Below, in pieces: positions 8,802 to 18,808 of a DNA stretch of 64,000 nt (positions are counted from its first letter, which is position 1; the number at the start of each line of letters is the position of its first letter). Origin of the DNA: an uncultured Tateyamaria sp. (GTDB taxonomy: Bacteria > Pseudomonadota > Alphaproteobacteria > Rhodobacterales > Rhodobacteraceae); the NCBI RefSeq assembly GCF_947487805.1, contig NZ_CANKXW010000001.1, positions 557,501 to 621,500 of the forward strand. Reading direction: 5' to 3'. The notes under the pieces are model-generated. The model was not told where the DNA came from. It searched no databases and worked only from the letters and a program-made list of their open reading frames with translations. A program made the position numbers and the translations under genes.

Positions 8802-10931
8802 TCAGGCAAGTGGGGTCAGCGTGAACACGCAGACCGATGCGGCCTCCACTGCGACGGATGCGCCGTAAATGCAGACCTCGCCGTCCTGGGGCGCGGCGGT
8901 ATCGAGTATCTTCTCCCAAGTCTTGTCCGGAACGCAAGGCGGCAGTGCCACGTCGATGGCGTCGCCTGCGTTGAACACAAGGAAAATCACATCGTCCGAG
9001 GCGGCATAGGGCGGTGTGGTGGAGGAGGTGCGCAACTCCACGCAGATTGCCTTGGTTGTCGGACTTTCCCATTGTTCACGGGTGGGCGCGTTGCCGTTGG
9101 GCAGGCGCCAGAACACGTCCGGCTTGCCGTCCTTGCTGCGCGGGCGCGAGTGCAGGAAGCGGGTTTGGCGCAGCACCTTGTTGTCGCGGCGCAGTCGGGT
9201 CAGGCGTTTGACGAAGTCGAGCAGGTCTTCGTCACGGTCGGCCCAATTGACCCAGCCCAGCGGATTGTCCTGTCCGAACGTGTTGTTGTTGCCGTTTTGT
9301 GTATTGCCGATTTCGTCACCTGCCAGCAGGAATGGCGTGCCCTGCGACAGGAACGACGTGGCAAGGAAGTTGCGCTGGCGCTTGCGGCGCGCGGCGTTGA
9401 TGTCCGCATCGTCGGTCGGCCCTTCGACGCCCATATTGTCGGAATAGTTGTCGTTCTTGCCGTCGCGATTGTTCTCGCCGTTGGCCTGATTGTGCTTGTG
9501 ATCATAGCTGACCACGTCACGAAGAGTCATGCCGTCGTGGCAGGTGACGAAGTTGATCGACGACGTTGCGGCGCGCCCGGAATGGTCAAACGTGTCCGCA
9601 CTGCCAAGCAGGCAGCGGCCCAGTTTCCCGGTCAGCCCATCGTCGCCACGCCAGAACTTGCGGATGCCGTCGCGAAAGCGGTCGTTGAATTCCAGGAACG
9701 GATGCGGCCAGTTGCCAAGCTGGTAGCCGCCGGGGCCGAGGTCCCACGGCTCTGCGATCAGTTTGACCTTGTTCAGAACGGGGTCCTGACCCAGCGCATC
9801 GAGGAACCCGCCATTGCGGTTGAACCCTTCGGTTTCGCGCCCGAGCACGGTAGCGAGGTCAAAGCGGAAGCCGTCCACATGCATGACCTCGACCCAGTAA
9901 CGCAGCGAATCCATGATCATGCGCAGCACCATGGGATGTCGGACGTTCAGCGTGTTTCCCGTGCCAGTGTCGTTGATATAGTACCGACCGTCATCCAGCA
10001 GACGGTAGTAGGACAGGTTGTCCAACCCGCGAAACGACAGGGTCGGGCCAAGGTGGTTGCCCTCACCGGAGTGGTTGTAGACCACATCCAGGATGACCTC
10101 GATCCCGGCAGAGTGGAACCGCCGCACCATCGTCTGGAATTCCCAGATGCCCGCCGCGTCCATGTAGCGCGGTTCCGGCGCGAAAAAGCCGATGGACTGA
10201 TAGCCCCAATAGTTGCTGAGGTTGGCGTCGATCAGGAATTTGTCGTCGAGAAAGGCGTGTACCGGCATCAGCTGAACGGTGGTCACGCCCAGTTTGGTCA
10301 AATGGTCAAGCACCGGCTCGCTGGCCATGCCGAGAAACCGGCCCCGTTCGCTGCGGCGCAGGCCGGGAAATTCGGCTGTCATGCCTTTGACATGCGCCTC
10401 GTAGATCAGCGTTTCGGACATGCTGGTTTCAGGCGCGGTGTCCGAGCCCCATTGGAAACTGGGGTCGACCACCACCGACCGCGGCACATAACGGGCGCTG
10501 TCGCGGCGGTCAAAGCTGAGATCGGCGGCCTTGGCGCCGATTGTGTAGCCCATGACCGCATCGTTCCACGCCAGATCCCCGATCACCCGTTTGGCGTAGG
10601 GGTCCAGCAGCAGTTTGTTTGGATTGAACCGATGGCCGTTTTCCGGATCATAGGGCCCATGCACGCGGTAGCCATAGGCCGTGCCCGGCGTCAGGCCCGC
10701 GATGTAGATGTGCCAGACGTCGCCATCGCGTTCCATCAGCGGGATGCGCGCGATCTCGATCCAGCCATCGTGGTCAAACAGGCACAGTTCCACCCGCTCT
10801 GCATGTTCGGAGAACACCGCAAAGTTGACGCCCTCGCCATCGAATGTCGCCCCGATTGGCGACGGGCGCCCGGCAGACATGGAATGGTTTTTCAAAGACT
10901 TGGGCAGGTTATGTTGAGCTGCGACGTTCAT
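8802..10931 (-). CDS. glgX: Glycogen debranching enzyme
   Basis: 709 residues; GH13 isoamylase-type enzyme that hydrolyses alpha-1,6 branches of glycogen trimmed by phosphorylase. An N-terminal CBM48-like domain (GATFDGEGVNFAVFSEHAERVELCLF) precedes the catalytic barrel, which has the nucleophile in GFRFDLATVLGR, the acid/base Glu in LIAEPWDLG and the transition-state Asp in CHDGMTLRD. The start at 10931 overlaps the glgA end by 23 bp; the internal ATG at 10880 is a possible alternative, as neither has a strong ribosome-binding site. Part of the operon glgB-glgC-glgA-glgX-pgm. No glycogen phosphorylase gene lies in the window. Confidence 0.95.
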   Translation of the reverse strand: MNVAAQHNLPKSLKNHSMSAGRPSPIGATFDGEGVNFAVFSEHAERVELCLFDHDGWIEIARIPLMERDGDVWHIYIAGLTPGTAYGYRVHGPYDPENGHRFNPNKLLLDPYAKRVIGDLAWNDAVMGYTIGAKAADLSFDRRDSARYVPRSVVVDPSFQWGSDTAPETSMSETLIYEAHVKGMTAEFPGLRRSERGRFLGMASEPVLDHLTKLGVTTVQLMPVHAFLDDKFLIDANLSNYWGYQSIGFFAPEPRYMDAAGIWEFQTMVRRFHSAGIEVILDVVYNHSGEGNHLGPTLSFRGLDNLSYYRLLDDGRYYINDTGTGNTLNVRHPMVLRMIMDSLRYWVEVMHVDGFRFDLATVLGRETEGFNRNGGFLDALGQDPVLNKVKLIAEPWDLGPGGYQLGNWPHPFLEFNDRFRDGIRKFWRGDDGLTGKLGRCLLGSADTFDHSGRAATSSINFVTCHDGMTLRDVVSYDHKHNQANGENNRDGKNDNYSDNMGVEGPTDDADINAARRKRQRNFLATSFLSQGTPFLLAGDEIGNTQNGNNNTFGQDNPLGWVNWADRDEDLLDFVKRLTRLRRDNKVLRQTRFLHSRPRSKDGKPDVFWRLPNGNAPTREQWESPTTKAICVELRTSSTTPPYAASDDVIFLVFNAGDAIDVALPPCVPDKTWEKILDTAAPQDGEVCIYGASVAVEAASVCVFTLTPLA

Positions 10932-12357
10932 CGGTCAGTTTCTCATAAAGGGCGGCATAGGCCGCTGACGAGGCCTCCCACCCCAATGCCTGCTTCATTC
11001 CGCGTTTTTGCAGTCGGGTCCACCCCGATTTGTCCGAAAACTGTGCAATGACGCGGCGCAGACACTGTGAAAGCCCCATTTCATCTATGGGGTGAAACTG
11101 AAAACCCGTGCTGACACCGGCGGTCTGGGCCATGATGTTGTGGTCGATGACGCTGTCGGCGAGGCCACCCGTGGCCGCAACAACCGGCACAGTGCCGTAT
11201 CGCAGACCATAGAGTTGCGTGAGGCCACATGGTTCGAAACGCGAGGGCACCAGAACCACATCGCCGCCGCCGAACATGCGATGCGACAACGCCTCGTCAT
11301 AGCCGATGCGCAGGCCGACCTTGCCGGGGTTGTTCCGCGCCAATATGCGCATCTGGTCTTCGATCACCGGATCGCCGCTGCCCAGAATGGCCAATCCGCC
11401 ACCCGCCTCGACGAACTGATGCGCCGTGGCGGCAATGAGGTCCATGCCTTTTTGCGAGGTCAGGCGGCTGACCACGATGGCCAGCGGGCCTGTGATGCGC
11501 GACAGGCCGAACTCGGACACCAGCGCCTTGCGGTTGGTGGCCTTGCCCTTGAGCGAGGTCGCGGAATAAGCGGTGATTTGCGCGTCGGTGGCCGGGTTCC
11601 ACACATCCATGTCGATGCCGTTGAGGATCCCGCTCAGATCGCCCGCGCGGGCGGCCATCACCCCTTCGAGGCCCATGCCAAATTCGCCGCGCATCAGTTC
11701 GCCAGCATAGGTGGGGCTGACCGTGGTGACAGCGCCCGCATCGACGAGACCGGCCTTGAGCGTGCTGATCTGGCCCCAGTATTCCAATTTGTCGGAGGTA
11801 AATTCAGACAAGGGCAGGGCCATCGTGCCCAGCATGGCGGCTGGGGCCAGTCCCTGAAAGGCGATGTTGTGCACTGTCATCACGCTGGCCACATCCGTGA
11901 CGCCGTTGAGACGCAGATAGGTGGGAGCAAGGCCCGCTTGCCAGTCATGGGCGTGCAGGACGTCGGGACGCCAATTGTCGCTTAGGCCCTCGGCTGCAAT
12001 CTGGGCCGCAGCAAAGGAAAGCGCCGCAAAGCGCACAGGATTGTCGGGAAAGTCGGTTGGGTTGCCATAGGGGCCACCCGCGCGGTCAAATAGGTGCGGC
12101 GCATCAAGGGCTAACACGTCGATCCCCGCCTCTGACCCCGCCAGCACTCGCGCGCGCCCGCCCATCAGGTCGTCGAATGCGAACACGACCTCCGCTGCGC
12201 CCGCTTTGTCCGCCACTCCGGGATAGGCGGGCAGGAGGGTGCGCATATGCCAGCCCTGCGCCTCGAGGCTGCCGGGCAGGGCGCCTGCCACATCCGCAAG
12301 GCCCCCCGTCTTGATCAGGGGAACGCATTCGGACGTGACGGACAGCACCTTTTTCAT
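10909..12357 (-). CDS. glgA: Glycogen synthase (ADP-glucose)
   Basis: 482 residues; GT5 retaining glycosyltransferase that extends alpha-1,4-glucan chains from ADP-glucose. The ADP-glucose-binding KTGG motif is in the N-terminal VPLIKTGGLADVAG. HAHDWQAGLAPTYLR and TVHNIAFQG are classic GlgA signatures, and the C-terminal Rossmann half has ESRFEPCGLTQLYGLRYGT-like SRFEPCGLTQLYG. ATG 12357 starts 4 nt after the glgC stop and is preferred over the upstream in-frame start, because it matches the family N-terminus (MKKVLSVTSECVPL). Its product GlgA takes the ADP-glucose made by GlgC encoded just upstream. Confidence 0.97.
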   Translation of the reverse strand: MKKVLSVTSECVPLIKTGGLADVAGALPGSLEAQGWHMRTLLPAYPGVADKAGAAEVVFAFDDLMGGRARVLAGSEAGIDVLALDAPHLFDRAGGPYGNPTDFPDNPVRFAALSFAAAQIAAEGLSDNWRPDVLHAHDWQAGLAPTYLRLNGVTDVASVMTVHNIAFQGLAPAAMLGTMALPLSEFTSDKLEYWGQISTLKAGLVDAGAVTTVSPTYAGELMRGEFGMGLEGVMAARAGDLSGILNGIDMDVWNPATDAQITAYSATSLKGKATNRKALVSEFGLSRITGPLAIVVSRLTSQKGMDLIAATAHQFVEAGGGLAILGSGDPVIEDQMRILARNNPGKVGLRIGYDEALSHRMFGGGDVVLVPSRFEPCGLTQLYGLRYGTVPVVAATGGLADSVIDHNIMAQTAGVSTGFQFHPIDEMGLSQCLRRVIAQFSDKSGWTRLQKRGMKQALGWEASSAAYAALYEKLTDERRSST

Positions 12358-12361
12358 GGGA

Positions 12362-13633
12362 TCAGTCCAGAGCGGCCGCACGTGCGTCAAGCATGGCCTT
12401 GGTGATCAGGACGATCCCGTTATCCGTGCGCCGGAACCACTTGCCGTCCTCTTCGGGGTCCTCGCCGACCACCAAGCCTTCGGGGATGACGCAACCGCGG
12501 TCTATCACGCATCGGCTCAACTGTGCCTCGCGGCCAACCTCGACATATGGCAAGGCAACCACCTGGTTCATTGACGAAAATGAGTGGCTGCGCACGCCGG
12601 TGAAGAGCAAAGATTCGGAGATTTCCGACCCGGAGATGATGCATCCGCCCGAGACCATCGACGACACGGCCATGCCGCGCCGCTTTTCCTCGTTGTGAAT
12701 GAACTTGGCCGGTGGGACGCTTTCCGCGTAGGTCCAGATCGGCCAGCTGTTGTCATAGAGATCGAGCGGTGGCGTGAACTTGGTCAGGTCAATATTCGCG
12801 CGCCAGAACGCGTCGACAGTGCCGACGTCACGCCAATAGGGCTCCGTCTCAAGCCCTGACTGCACGCAACTGTCTTCGAACCGGTGCGCGACGGCTTTGC
12901 CGTTCTTGACGATCTGCGGGATGATGTCGTTGCCGAAATCATGGCTGGAGTTTGCGTCCTCCATATCCTTGAGCAGCAGATCGCGCAGGAATTCCCAACG
13001 GAAGACATAGATCCCCATCGAGGCAAGCGCATGATCCGGGTCGCCTGGGATGCTGGGCGGATCGGCAGGTTTTTCAAGGAAATCGGTGATCCGGTCCTTG
13101 GTGTCGCAATGCATGACGCCAAAGGCCGTCGCCTCCATCCGCGGGACGGTGAGGCACCCGATCGTGACATCCGCACCTTCGTTCAGGTGCTGTTGCAACA
13201 TGATTTCGTAATCCATCTTGTAGATGTGATCACCCGCAAGGACGACAATGAAATCAACGCCATAGCTGTCGATAATATCGATGTTCTGAGCCACGGCATC
13301 GGCGGTGCCCAGATACCATTTCTCGTCATTCATCCGTTGCGATGCGGGCAGGATATCAAGGTATTCGTTCCGTTCGGCGCGCAGAAACCCCCAACCACGC
13401 TGGCAGTGGCGGATCAGGCTGTGGGCCTTGTACTGCGTGGCAATTGCCATCTTCCGGATGCCGGAATTCAGGGCGTTGGACAGGGCAAAGTCGACGATGC
13501 GCGTTTTACCTCCGAAATAGACCGCAGGCTTGGCGCGGTTGTCGGTCAGCTCCTTGAGCCGACTGCCGCGTCCCCCCGCAAGCACAAAGGCCATCGCGCG
13601 GTTCGACAAACGGTGGTTTGGTGTCGGTTTCAT
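12362..13633 (-). CDS. glgC: Glucose-1-phosphate adenylyltransferase (ADP-glucose pyrophosphorylase)
   Basis: 423 residues; the committed, usually allosterically controlled step of bacterial glycogen synthesis: ATP + glucose-1-P to ADP-glucose + PPi. N-terminal nucleotidyltransferase domain with [34 protein letters not shown] and [18 protein letters not shown] and FLEKP (glucose-1-P binding, ITDFLEKP) are intact; the C-terminal left-handed beta-helix region begins around [18 protein letters not shown]. The gene overlaps the glgB stop by 4 bp (ATGA), indicating coupled translation in the operon. Confidence 0.97.
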   Translation of the reverse strand: MKPTPNHRLSNRAMAFVLAGGRGSRLKELTDNRAKPAVYFGGKTRIVDFALSNALNSGIRKMAIATQYKAHSLIRHCQRGWGFLRAERNEYLDILPASQRMNDEKWYLGTADAVAQNIDIIDSYGVDFIVVLAGDHIYKMDYEIMLQQHLNEGADVTIGCLTVPRMEATAFGVMHCDTKDRITDFLEKPADPPSIPGDPDHALASMGIYVFRWEFLRDLLLKDMEDANSSHDFGNDIIPQIVKNGKAVAHRFEDSCVQSGLETEPYWRDVGTVDAFWRANIDLTKFTPPLDLYDNSWPIWTYAESVPPAKFIHNEEKRRGMAVSSMVSGGCIISGSEISESLLFTGVRSHSFSSMNQVVALPYVEVGREAQLSRCVIDRGCVIPEGLVVGEDPEEDGKWFRRTDNGIVLITKAMLDARAAALD

Positions 13634-15849
13634 GTCTCGTCCTCCCCTTCAATCAGTATCACCGTCGACAATGGTGGCAGCGTGACAGATGCGGATTGGC
13701 CCTGGCCCATCCACTCTATCGGTTCGGCGCGCACTCCTCCCAGATTGCCACGCCCGCCCCCGCCATATTCGACGGCATCTGTATTCAACGCCTCGCGCCA
13801 GTAACCGGTTCCCGGCAGGCCAACACGGTGGTCGGGCCGTTCGACCGGCGTCATATTCATGATGACAACCGCGCGCGGCTCTTCCGGATCGCCAATGCGC
13901 TGGAACACGTAGACCGAGTTTTCCACGTCGCCGCCATCGATCCACGCAAACCCGCCCGGTCGCACGTCGTTGCGGTAAAGCGCAGGCGTCGCCCGGTAGA
14001 GTGTGTTGAGGTCGCGCACCAACGTCTGCACGCCCGCGTGGGCCGGTGCATCGACAAGATGCCAGTCGAGGCTTTGATCGTGGTTCCATTCTTCGCGCTG
14101 GGCGAACTCCTGGCCCATGAACAACAGCTTTTTGCCCGGATGGGTCCACATGAACCCGTAATAGGCACGCACATTTGCGAATTTTTCCCAGTCATTGCCC
14201 GGCATCTTGGCCAGCATCGACCCCTTGCCGTGCACCACTTCGTCATGGCTGATGGGCAGGACGAAGTTTTCCGAGAACGCATAGTTGATGCCGAAGGTCA
14301 TCAAGTGGTGGTGGTATTTGCGGTTGATCGGGTCTTCTTCCATGTAACGCAGGGTGTCGTTCATCCACCCCATGTTCCATTTGAAGCCAAAGCCGAGGCC
14401 GCCCAGATACACGGGCCGCGACACTCCGGGAAAGGCGGTGCTTTCCTCGGCCACGGTCATGATGCCCGGCACCTCGCCGTAGACAAAGCTGTTGATGTCG
14501 CGCAGGAAGGCGATGTTTTCGTAGTTCTCGCGCCCGCCATCGGCATTGGGCACCCATTCGCCGTCCTTGCGGGAATAGTCGCGGTACAGCATCGAGGCCA
14601 CCGCATCCACGCGCAATCCGTCGAGGTGGTATTCTTCAAGCCAGTAGAGCGCGTTGGAACGCATCCAGTTGACCACCTCGCGCCGTCCGAAATTGTAGAT
14701 CGCGGTGTTCCAGTCCTGATGAAATCCTTCGCGCGGGTCGGCGTGGTCATAGAGGTGCGTACCGTCGAATTGCGCCAGCCCGTGTTCATCGGTCGGGAAA
14801 TGCGCGGGCACCCAATCCAGCAACACGCCCAGCCCCTTTTTGTGCGCCGCTGTGACCAGCGCGCGGAATTCGTCCGGCGTGCCGTGGCGGATGGTGGGCG
14901 CGTACATCCCGATGGGCTGGTAGCCCCAAGATCCGTCAAAGGGGTGTTCGGTGATGGGCATCAGCTCGATATGGGTGAACCCCATGTCGACGGCATAGTC
15001 GACCAACGTGTCGGCCAGTTCAAGATAGGACAGGGGCCGGTTGCCTTCGGCGCGGCGCCAACTGGCCAGGTTCACCTCGTAGATCGAAATGGGGGCGTCG
15101 ATGTCGTGTTTGGCTTCGCGGCCCTCCATCCAGGCCTCGTCGGTCCAGCTGTGACCAGAGATGTCGCGGACAACCGACCCCGTGCGCGGTGGATGTTCAG
15201 AGCCAAAGCCAACCGGGTCCGCCTTGAGCGGCAGCACGGTCCCGTCGGGACCATGGATCGCATATTTGTAGACGTCGCCAGCCGACATGCCGGGGACAAA
15301 GATCTCCCACACGCCCGAATGCCCCATGCGGCGCATGCCGTGGCGGCGCGTATCCCAAAGGTTGAAGTCACCCACCAGCGCGACCCGCGTGGCGCTGGGC
15401 GCCCAGACGGCAAAGTGAACGCCCTTTACGCCCTCGTGGGTGATCAAATGCGCGCCAAGGGCGGCCCAAAGCCGGTGCATTGACCCTTCGCCAATATAAT
15501 AGAGATCATCATGGGTCAGGACCGGACCAAAGCGGTAGGGGTCGTCAAACGTCCACTCGGCCTCGTGATTGCGGGCCGCCAGCCTGTAGGGCTGCGCTTT
15601 GCGCAGCAACCCACAGAACAGGCCGGGCGCATCTGGCACCGGTACCAGCGCTGTGCGGGATGATTTGCCCGTGATGCATGTCACCTCGTCCGCGCCGGGG
15701 ACAAAGACGTTCAACGCGTACCCGTCCGGATGGTCGCGCAGGCCCAAGAATTGAAACGGGTCGGCCAAACGCCCGGCCAGCAATGCCGCGATGATGTCGG
15801 CAGGTGGCGCGGCACGCAAGGCAGCCTCGGTCGATTTCAGTCTTGGCAT
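13630..15849 (-). CDS. glgB: 1,4-alpha-glucan branching enzyme
   Basis: 739 residues; GH13 branching enzyme that cuts alpha-1,4 chains and re-attaches them as alpha-1,6 branches. Order: N-terminal extension with a CBM48-like domain (about 120-220, [20 protein letters not shown]), then the (beta/alpha)8 barrel with DWVPAHF, the nucleophile in [12 protein letters not shown], the acid/base Glu in IMTVAEEST and the third Asp in [13 protein letters not shown]. Start ATG 15849 is chosen because upstream residues do not look like the family; its ribosome-binding site is weak. First gene of the glycogen operon; the ~130 bp upstream should hold its promoter. Confidence 0.96.
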   Translation of the reverse strand: MPRLKSTEAALRAAPPADIIAALLAGRLADPFQFLGLRDHPDGYALNVFVPGADEVTCITGKSSRTALVPVPDAPGLFCGLLRKAQPYRLAARNHEAEWTFDDPYRFGPVLTHDDLYYIGEGSMHRLWAALGAHLITHEGVKGVHFAVWAPSATRVALVGDFNLWDTRRHGMRRMGHSGVWEIFVPGMSAGDVYKYAIHGPDGTVLPLKADPVGFGSEHPPRTGSVVRDISGHSWTDEAWMEGREAKHDIDAPISIYEVNLASWRRAEGNRPLSYLELADTLVDYAVDMGFTHIELMPITEHPFDGSWGYQPIGMYAPTIRHGTPDEFRALVTAAHKKGLGVLLDWVPAHFPTDEHGLAQFDGTHLYDHADPREGFHQDWNTAIYNFGRREVVNWMRSNALYWLEEYHLDGLRVDAVASMLYRDYSRKDGEWVPNADGGRENYENIAFLRDINSFVYGEVPGIMTVAEESTAFPGVSRPVYLGGLGFGFKWNMGWMNDTLRYMEEDPINRKYHHHLMTFGINYAFSENFVLPISHDEVVHGKGSMLAKMPGNDWEKFANVRAYYGFMWTHPGKKLLFMGQEFAQREEWNHDQSLDWHLVDAPAHAGVQTLVRDLNTLYRATPALYRNDVRPGGFAWIDGGDVENSVYVFQRIGDPEEPRAVVIMNMTPVERPDHRVGLPGTGYWREALNTDAVEYGGGGRGNLGGVRAEPIEWMGQGQSASVTLPPLSTVILIEGEDET

Positions 15850-15976
15850 AACGTGTTTATGTCTTTCTCTTTTTCCGTTCGTTGCTTTGGGAGGTGCTGG
15901 CAAACGGTCTCAATGATTTCAACCTAACGCAGTTTCTGCAAAACGGGACCCCTTGTTTACGTGCGCCTAAGTCGGG

Positions 15977-17590
15977 TCATGCAAACGGAGCCTCTGCGGC
16001 TGTGGTCTCCACATAGGCAAACCCGAAAGCCGGAAGCGTCAGTATATCTCCGTTGATGTCGGCGTGTCGGGGGCCGGTAAGTGACGCTGTGGGCACGAGG
16101 GTTACGGTGTGCGACGTGTCCGACAGATTGAACACACCTGTCAGGCAAGTGTCGTCGAGTGTCCGGCTGACCGCCAGCAGCGGATCCGACAAGGTCGGGA
16201 AAGTCGCCAAGCCCAGACGCAACTCGGGTCGGGCCTTGCGATAGGCCAACGCCGCGCGGTACGTGGCAAGCACGCTGTCATTCTGCGCCTCTTGATTGGA
16301 GACAGCGTGTGCGGCTTGCGGTGCTTTGACCGGCAGCCACGGCTCTGCATCCGAGAACCCGGCATTGGGCGCATCCGCCTCCCAGACCATCGGCGTCCGG
16401 CACCCGTCGCGGCCCTTGTTGTCGGGCCAGAAATCTATGTAGCCGAGGTCTGTCAGCTCGTGAAATTCGATATCTGTTTCGGTCTGGCCGAGTTCCTCGC
16501 CCTGATAAATGCCCAGAGTGCCCGGAAAGCTGATCAGCATGTTGATGGCCTGCTTGGCCACGGTGTCTTCCAAGTCCGGTGTCGGCGCCCACCGCGTCAC
16601 GTGGCGTTGCACATCGTGGTTGGAGAACGACCAGCAGGGCCATCCATCGGGGGCTTCTTTCATGAACCCTTGGATGCAACGGCGAAAGTGATCGGGGCTG
16701 TGATCCGGGCTGAGCAGGGCAAAGGAATAGGCCATATGCAGCTTGTCTTCGCCACTGGTATATTGGGCCATCAGTTCAACCTGACGGATGCCGTCATCGC
16801 CGACTTCACCGATCATCATCCGGTCAGGGTACTGGTCCGTCAGTGCCCGCAGCCGTCGCAACACATCAAGGTTTTCGGGGCGCGATTTGGAGTACATGTG
16901 GATCTGTGCGCCGTAGGGATGGCCGGGCATGTCGTCATATTCAGCCGCCGGATTGTTGCGCAGTTTTGCGTCATGCACATAGAAGTTCACGGTATCCAGC
17001 CGGAACCCGTCGACCCCGCGCTTGAGCCAGAATTCCATCCCTTCGATAAGCGCGTCGACGACTTCAGGGTTGTGGAAATTCAGGTCGGGTTGTGCGGTCA
17101 GGAAGTTGTGCAGGTAATATTGCTTGCGCAGCGGGCTGAACATCCATGCCGATCCGCCAAAGACGGAGGGCCAGTTGTTGGGCGGGCTGCCATCAAGCTG
17201 CGGGTCGGCCCAAACGTACCAGTTGGCCTTGGGATTCGTGCGGTCCAGCTTGCTCTCCTGAAACCACGCGTGCTGGTCCGATGTATGCGACAGCACCTGA
17301 TCGATGATGACCTTCAGACCCAGATCATGGGCACGCTGCACCAAGGCGTCGAAATCCGCTATGGTGCCGAAAAGGGGGCTGACGGCCGTGTAGTCGGACA
17401 CGTCGTACCCCATGTCCTTGTCCGGCGAGGCAAAAAACGGCGACAACCAGATCGCATCCACGCCGAGGGACGCCACGTGATCCAGCCTGCGGGTGATCCC
17501 CGGCAGATCGCCGACGCCGTCTCCGTTGTCGTCCTGAAACGACCGGGGATAGATCTGGTAGATCACGGCATCCCGCCACCATTCGCGCAT
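15977..17590 (-). CDS. Alpha-glucosidase, GH13 family
   Basis: 537 residues; oligo-1,6-glucosidase/alpha-glucosidase type GH13 enzyme for small alpha-glucosides. N-terminus WWRDAVIYQIYPRSFQDDNGDGVGDL is diagnostic; DVSDYTAV, nucleophile in GFRLDTVNFYVHD, acid/base Glu in MIGEVGDDG and SNHDVQRHV complete the active site, with a C-terminal beta-sandwich. No signal peptide, so cytoplasmic, acting on imported sugar. Resembles AglA of rhizobia and roseobacters, but the aglEFGK transporter and the regulator are not next to it. A LacI-type palindrome lies 37 bp upstream of the start. It is downstream of, and separate from, the glycogen operon. Confidence 0.92.
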   Translation of the reverse strand: MREWWRDAVIYQIYPRSFQDDNGDGVGDLPGITRRLDHVASLGVDAIWLSPFFASPDKDMGYDVSDYTAVSPLFGTIADFDALVQRAHDLGLKVIIDQVLSHTSDQHAWFQESKLDRTNPKANWYVWADPQLDGSPPNNWPSVFGGSAWMFSPLRKQYYLHNFLTAQPDLNFHNPEVVDALIEGMEFWLKRGVDGFRLDTVNFYVHDAKLRNNPAAEYDDMPGHPYGAQIHMYSKSRPENLDVLRRLRALTDQYPDRMMIGEVGDDGIRQVELMAQYTSGEDKLHMAYSFALLSPDHSPDHFRRCIQGFMKEAPDGWPCWSFSNHDVQRHVTRWAPTPDLEDTVAKQAINMLISFPGTLGIYQGEELGQTETDIEFHELTDLGYIDFWPDNKGRDGCRTPMVWEADAPNAGFSDAEPWLPVKAPQAAHAVSNQEAQNDSVLATYRAALAYRKARPELRLGLATFPTLSDPLLAVSRTLDDTCLTGVFNLSDTSHTVTLVPTASLTGPRHADINGDILTLPAFGFAYVETTAAEAPFA

Positions 17591-17626
17591 ATTGGGTATC
17601 CTTCTGAATCGGCAATTTCTTCAAAG

Positions 17627-17651
17627 CAAAGCGCTTTGAATGGTAGCGCTA
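17627..17651 (-). promoter_or_regulatory. LacI/AglR-type operator upstream of the alpha-glucosidase
   Basis: A perfect 12-bp palindrome CAAAGCGCTTTG occupies 17627-17638, with the central CG typical of LacI-family operators, followed by a second AGCGCT-centred palindrome TAGCGCTA at 17644-17651. The position just upstream of the minus-strand start fits sugar-responsive repression; no LacI-family gene is in the window. Confidence 0.7.
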
Positions 17652-17790
17652 GTGACAGTGAGCGCAATGGTCAACTGAACATTGAATTGCACGGTTTCGC
17701 ATCTGCTGCAGCGGTTTGGCACGCGAACTAACCGGTTGGTAAGACCTGTCTGGTATCCGGTGGGCGTATTGCGGAGGCAGGACAAAGCGC

Positions 17791-18555
17791 GTGAAGAGCT
17801 ATCTGTCAGTTTTCATTCTTTGCATGGTCAGCGCTGCCACCGTGGCGTGGACCGCGGTGCCCGAAATGGAGAACGCGAAGAACCGAATCAGCCTGTCGGC
17901 CCGGCAGGGGATGCTGTCGCAACTGATCGCGCGGGACGTCTGCTTTGTGATGGCCGGGATTCAGCCGGAACGATATGCCGACAGTGCATTAAGTGCGGTA
18001 CGCCAGTTCGATACGACCCTTGCAGGGTTGTTGGATGGGAATGACAACCTTCGCATCAACATGGAACAGGACCCGGCAATCCGGTCTGTGCTCTCGGGCA
18101 TTGAAACATCGTGGTTCGTCTTGCGCCCAGCCAGTCAGCAGATTGCGTCAGGTGATTTGCACACGGTGCCGATGGGGCAGATGTTGATTTATGGTCAGTT
18201 GATCCTGGATCAATCTGCCACTCTCGCGGCGCGCCAGGTCACGGAATACGGGACGCAGATGCGCCCGGATCTTGGTACGACGCTCCGTGCGGCCAACCGT
18301 TTGGCCACGTACGCGATAAAGGCGTCGAATGAATACTGCCTGATCGCGCTGGACATTGACCGGGCCGGGCGCAGTGCCGCGTTGCAGCAGACCATCATGG
18401 CGATGGACGACCTGATGGTCTCGATGACACGGGGCGCGCCGGATATCGGCGTTATGCGCCCCCCGGACAGGCAGATGGAAAAACAGTTGGATCGAATTGC
18501 AACCGTTTGGGAACAGCTATCGGCGATCCTCCGGATCTCAGGCGAAATGAAGTAG
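17791..18555 (+). CDS. Exported PilJ/NarX-sensor-domain protein, stand-alone
   Basis: 254 residues. A hydrophobic N-terminus (about 3-22, YLSVFILCMVSAATVAWTA) acts as signal peptide or anchor. Residues ~28-90 carry the type IV pili methyl-accepting (PilJ) N-terminal domain signature, RISLSARQGMLSQLIARDVCFVMAGI, with two further helical blocks, the second beginning near LILDQSATLAARQVTEY. Such domains are the periplasmic four-helix sensor part of NarX/PilJ-type receptors; here no kinase, HAMP or methyl-accepting domain follows, so it could only bind a ligand. GTG start at 17791, with GGAGG rather far (13 nt) upstream. No operon partner; flanked by a control region and a probable small RNA. Confidence 0.7.
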   Translation: MKSYLSVFILCMVSAATVAWTAVPEMENAKNRISLSARQGMLSQLIARDVCFVMAGIQPERYADSALSAVRQFDTTLAGLLDGNDNLRINMEQDPAIRSVLSGIETSWFVLRPASQQIASGDLHTVPMGQMLIYGQLILDQSATLAARQVTEYGTQMRPDLGTTLRAANRLATYAIKASNEYCLIALDIDRAGRSAALQQTIMAMDDLMVSMTRGAPDIGVMRPPDRQMEKQLDRIATVWEQLSAILRISGEMK

Positions 18556-18676
18556 ACTGACGTAGATCAGGTCAAATTGGCGAACCTGAGTAATCAGATC
18601 CTTCTCGAGGTCAAAACCGTTGTGAACATGTATCTCTACCTGGCGCTGTGATGCGGAGGGCGGTCGTGCCGACCTG

Positions 18677-18802
18677 ACAAACAAAAACCGTCCGGTGCAG
18701 GCGCGAGGGAGGAGGAACGCGTGATCCTGACCGGACGGCTTTGCTCTCTTTCGTGTCCCGTGTTGGAACGGGACGGCGTAAAGCGTAATTGCTCGACTGA
18801 GT
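18677..18802 (-). ncRNA. Probable CcsR/cuckoo-type small RNA with CCUCCUCCC loop
   Basis: Read on the minus strand, a first hairpin (arms 18774-18768 and 18761-18755, GTCCCGT/ACGGGAC) is followed by a long hairpin. Its parts are 9 bp (18738-18730 with 18696-18688), 4 bp (18729-18726 with 18701-18698) and CGCG/CGCG (18721-18718 with 18705-18702). The terminal loop holds CCTCCTCCC (18715-18707). The long stem runs straight into TTTTTGTTTGT (18687-18677), a Rho-independent end. Loops with CCUCCUCCC define the CcsR/cuckoo RNAs of Rhodobacter and relatives, stress-induced RNAs that can titrate RNA-binding targets. The usual DUF1127 gene upstream is not seen here, and only one of the two hairpins has the motif. 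The 5' end is a guess from the promoter-like site. Confidence 0.55.
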
Positions 18803-18808
18803 TGACGG

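Noticed and set aside
7129-17731. Long plus-strand reading frames (up to 659 codons) opposite the glycogen and alpha-glucosidase genes
   Set aside because: They mirror real minus-strand GH13, GlgA, GlgC and PGM genes with full motif sets; GC-rich DNA leaves the antisense strand open, and none of the translations shows a domain.
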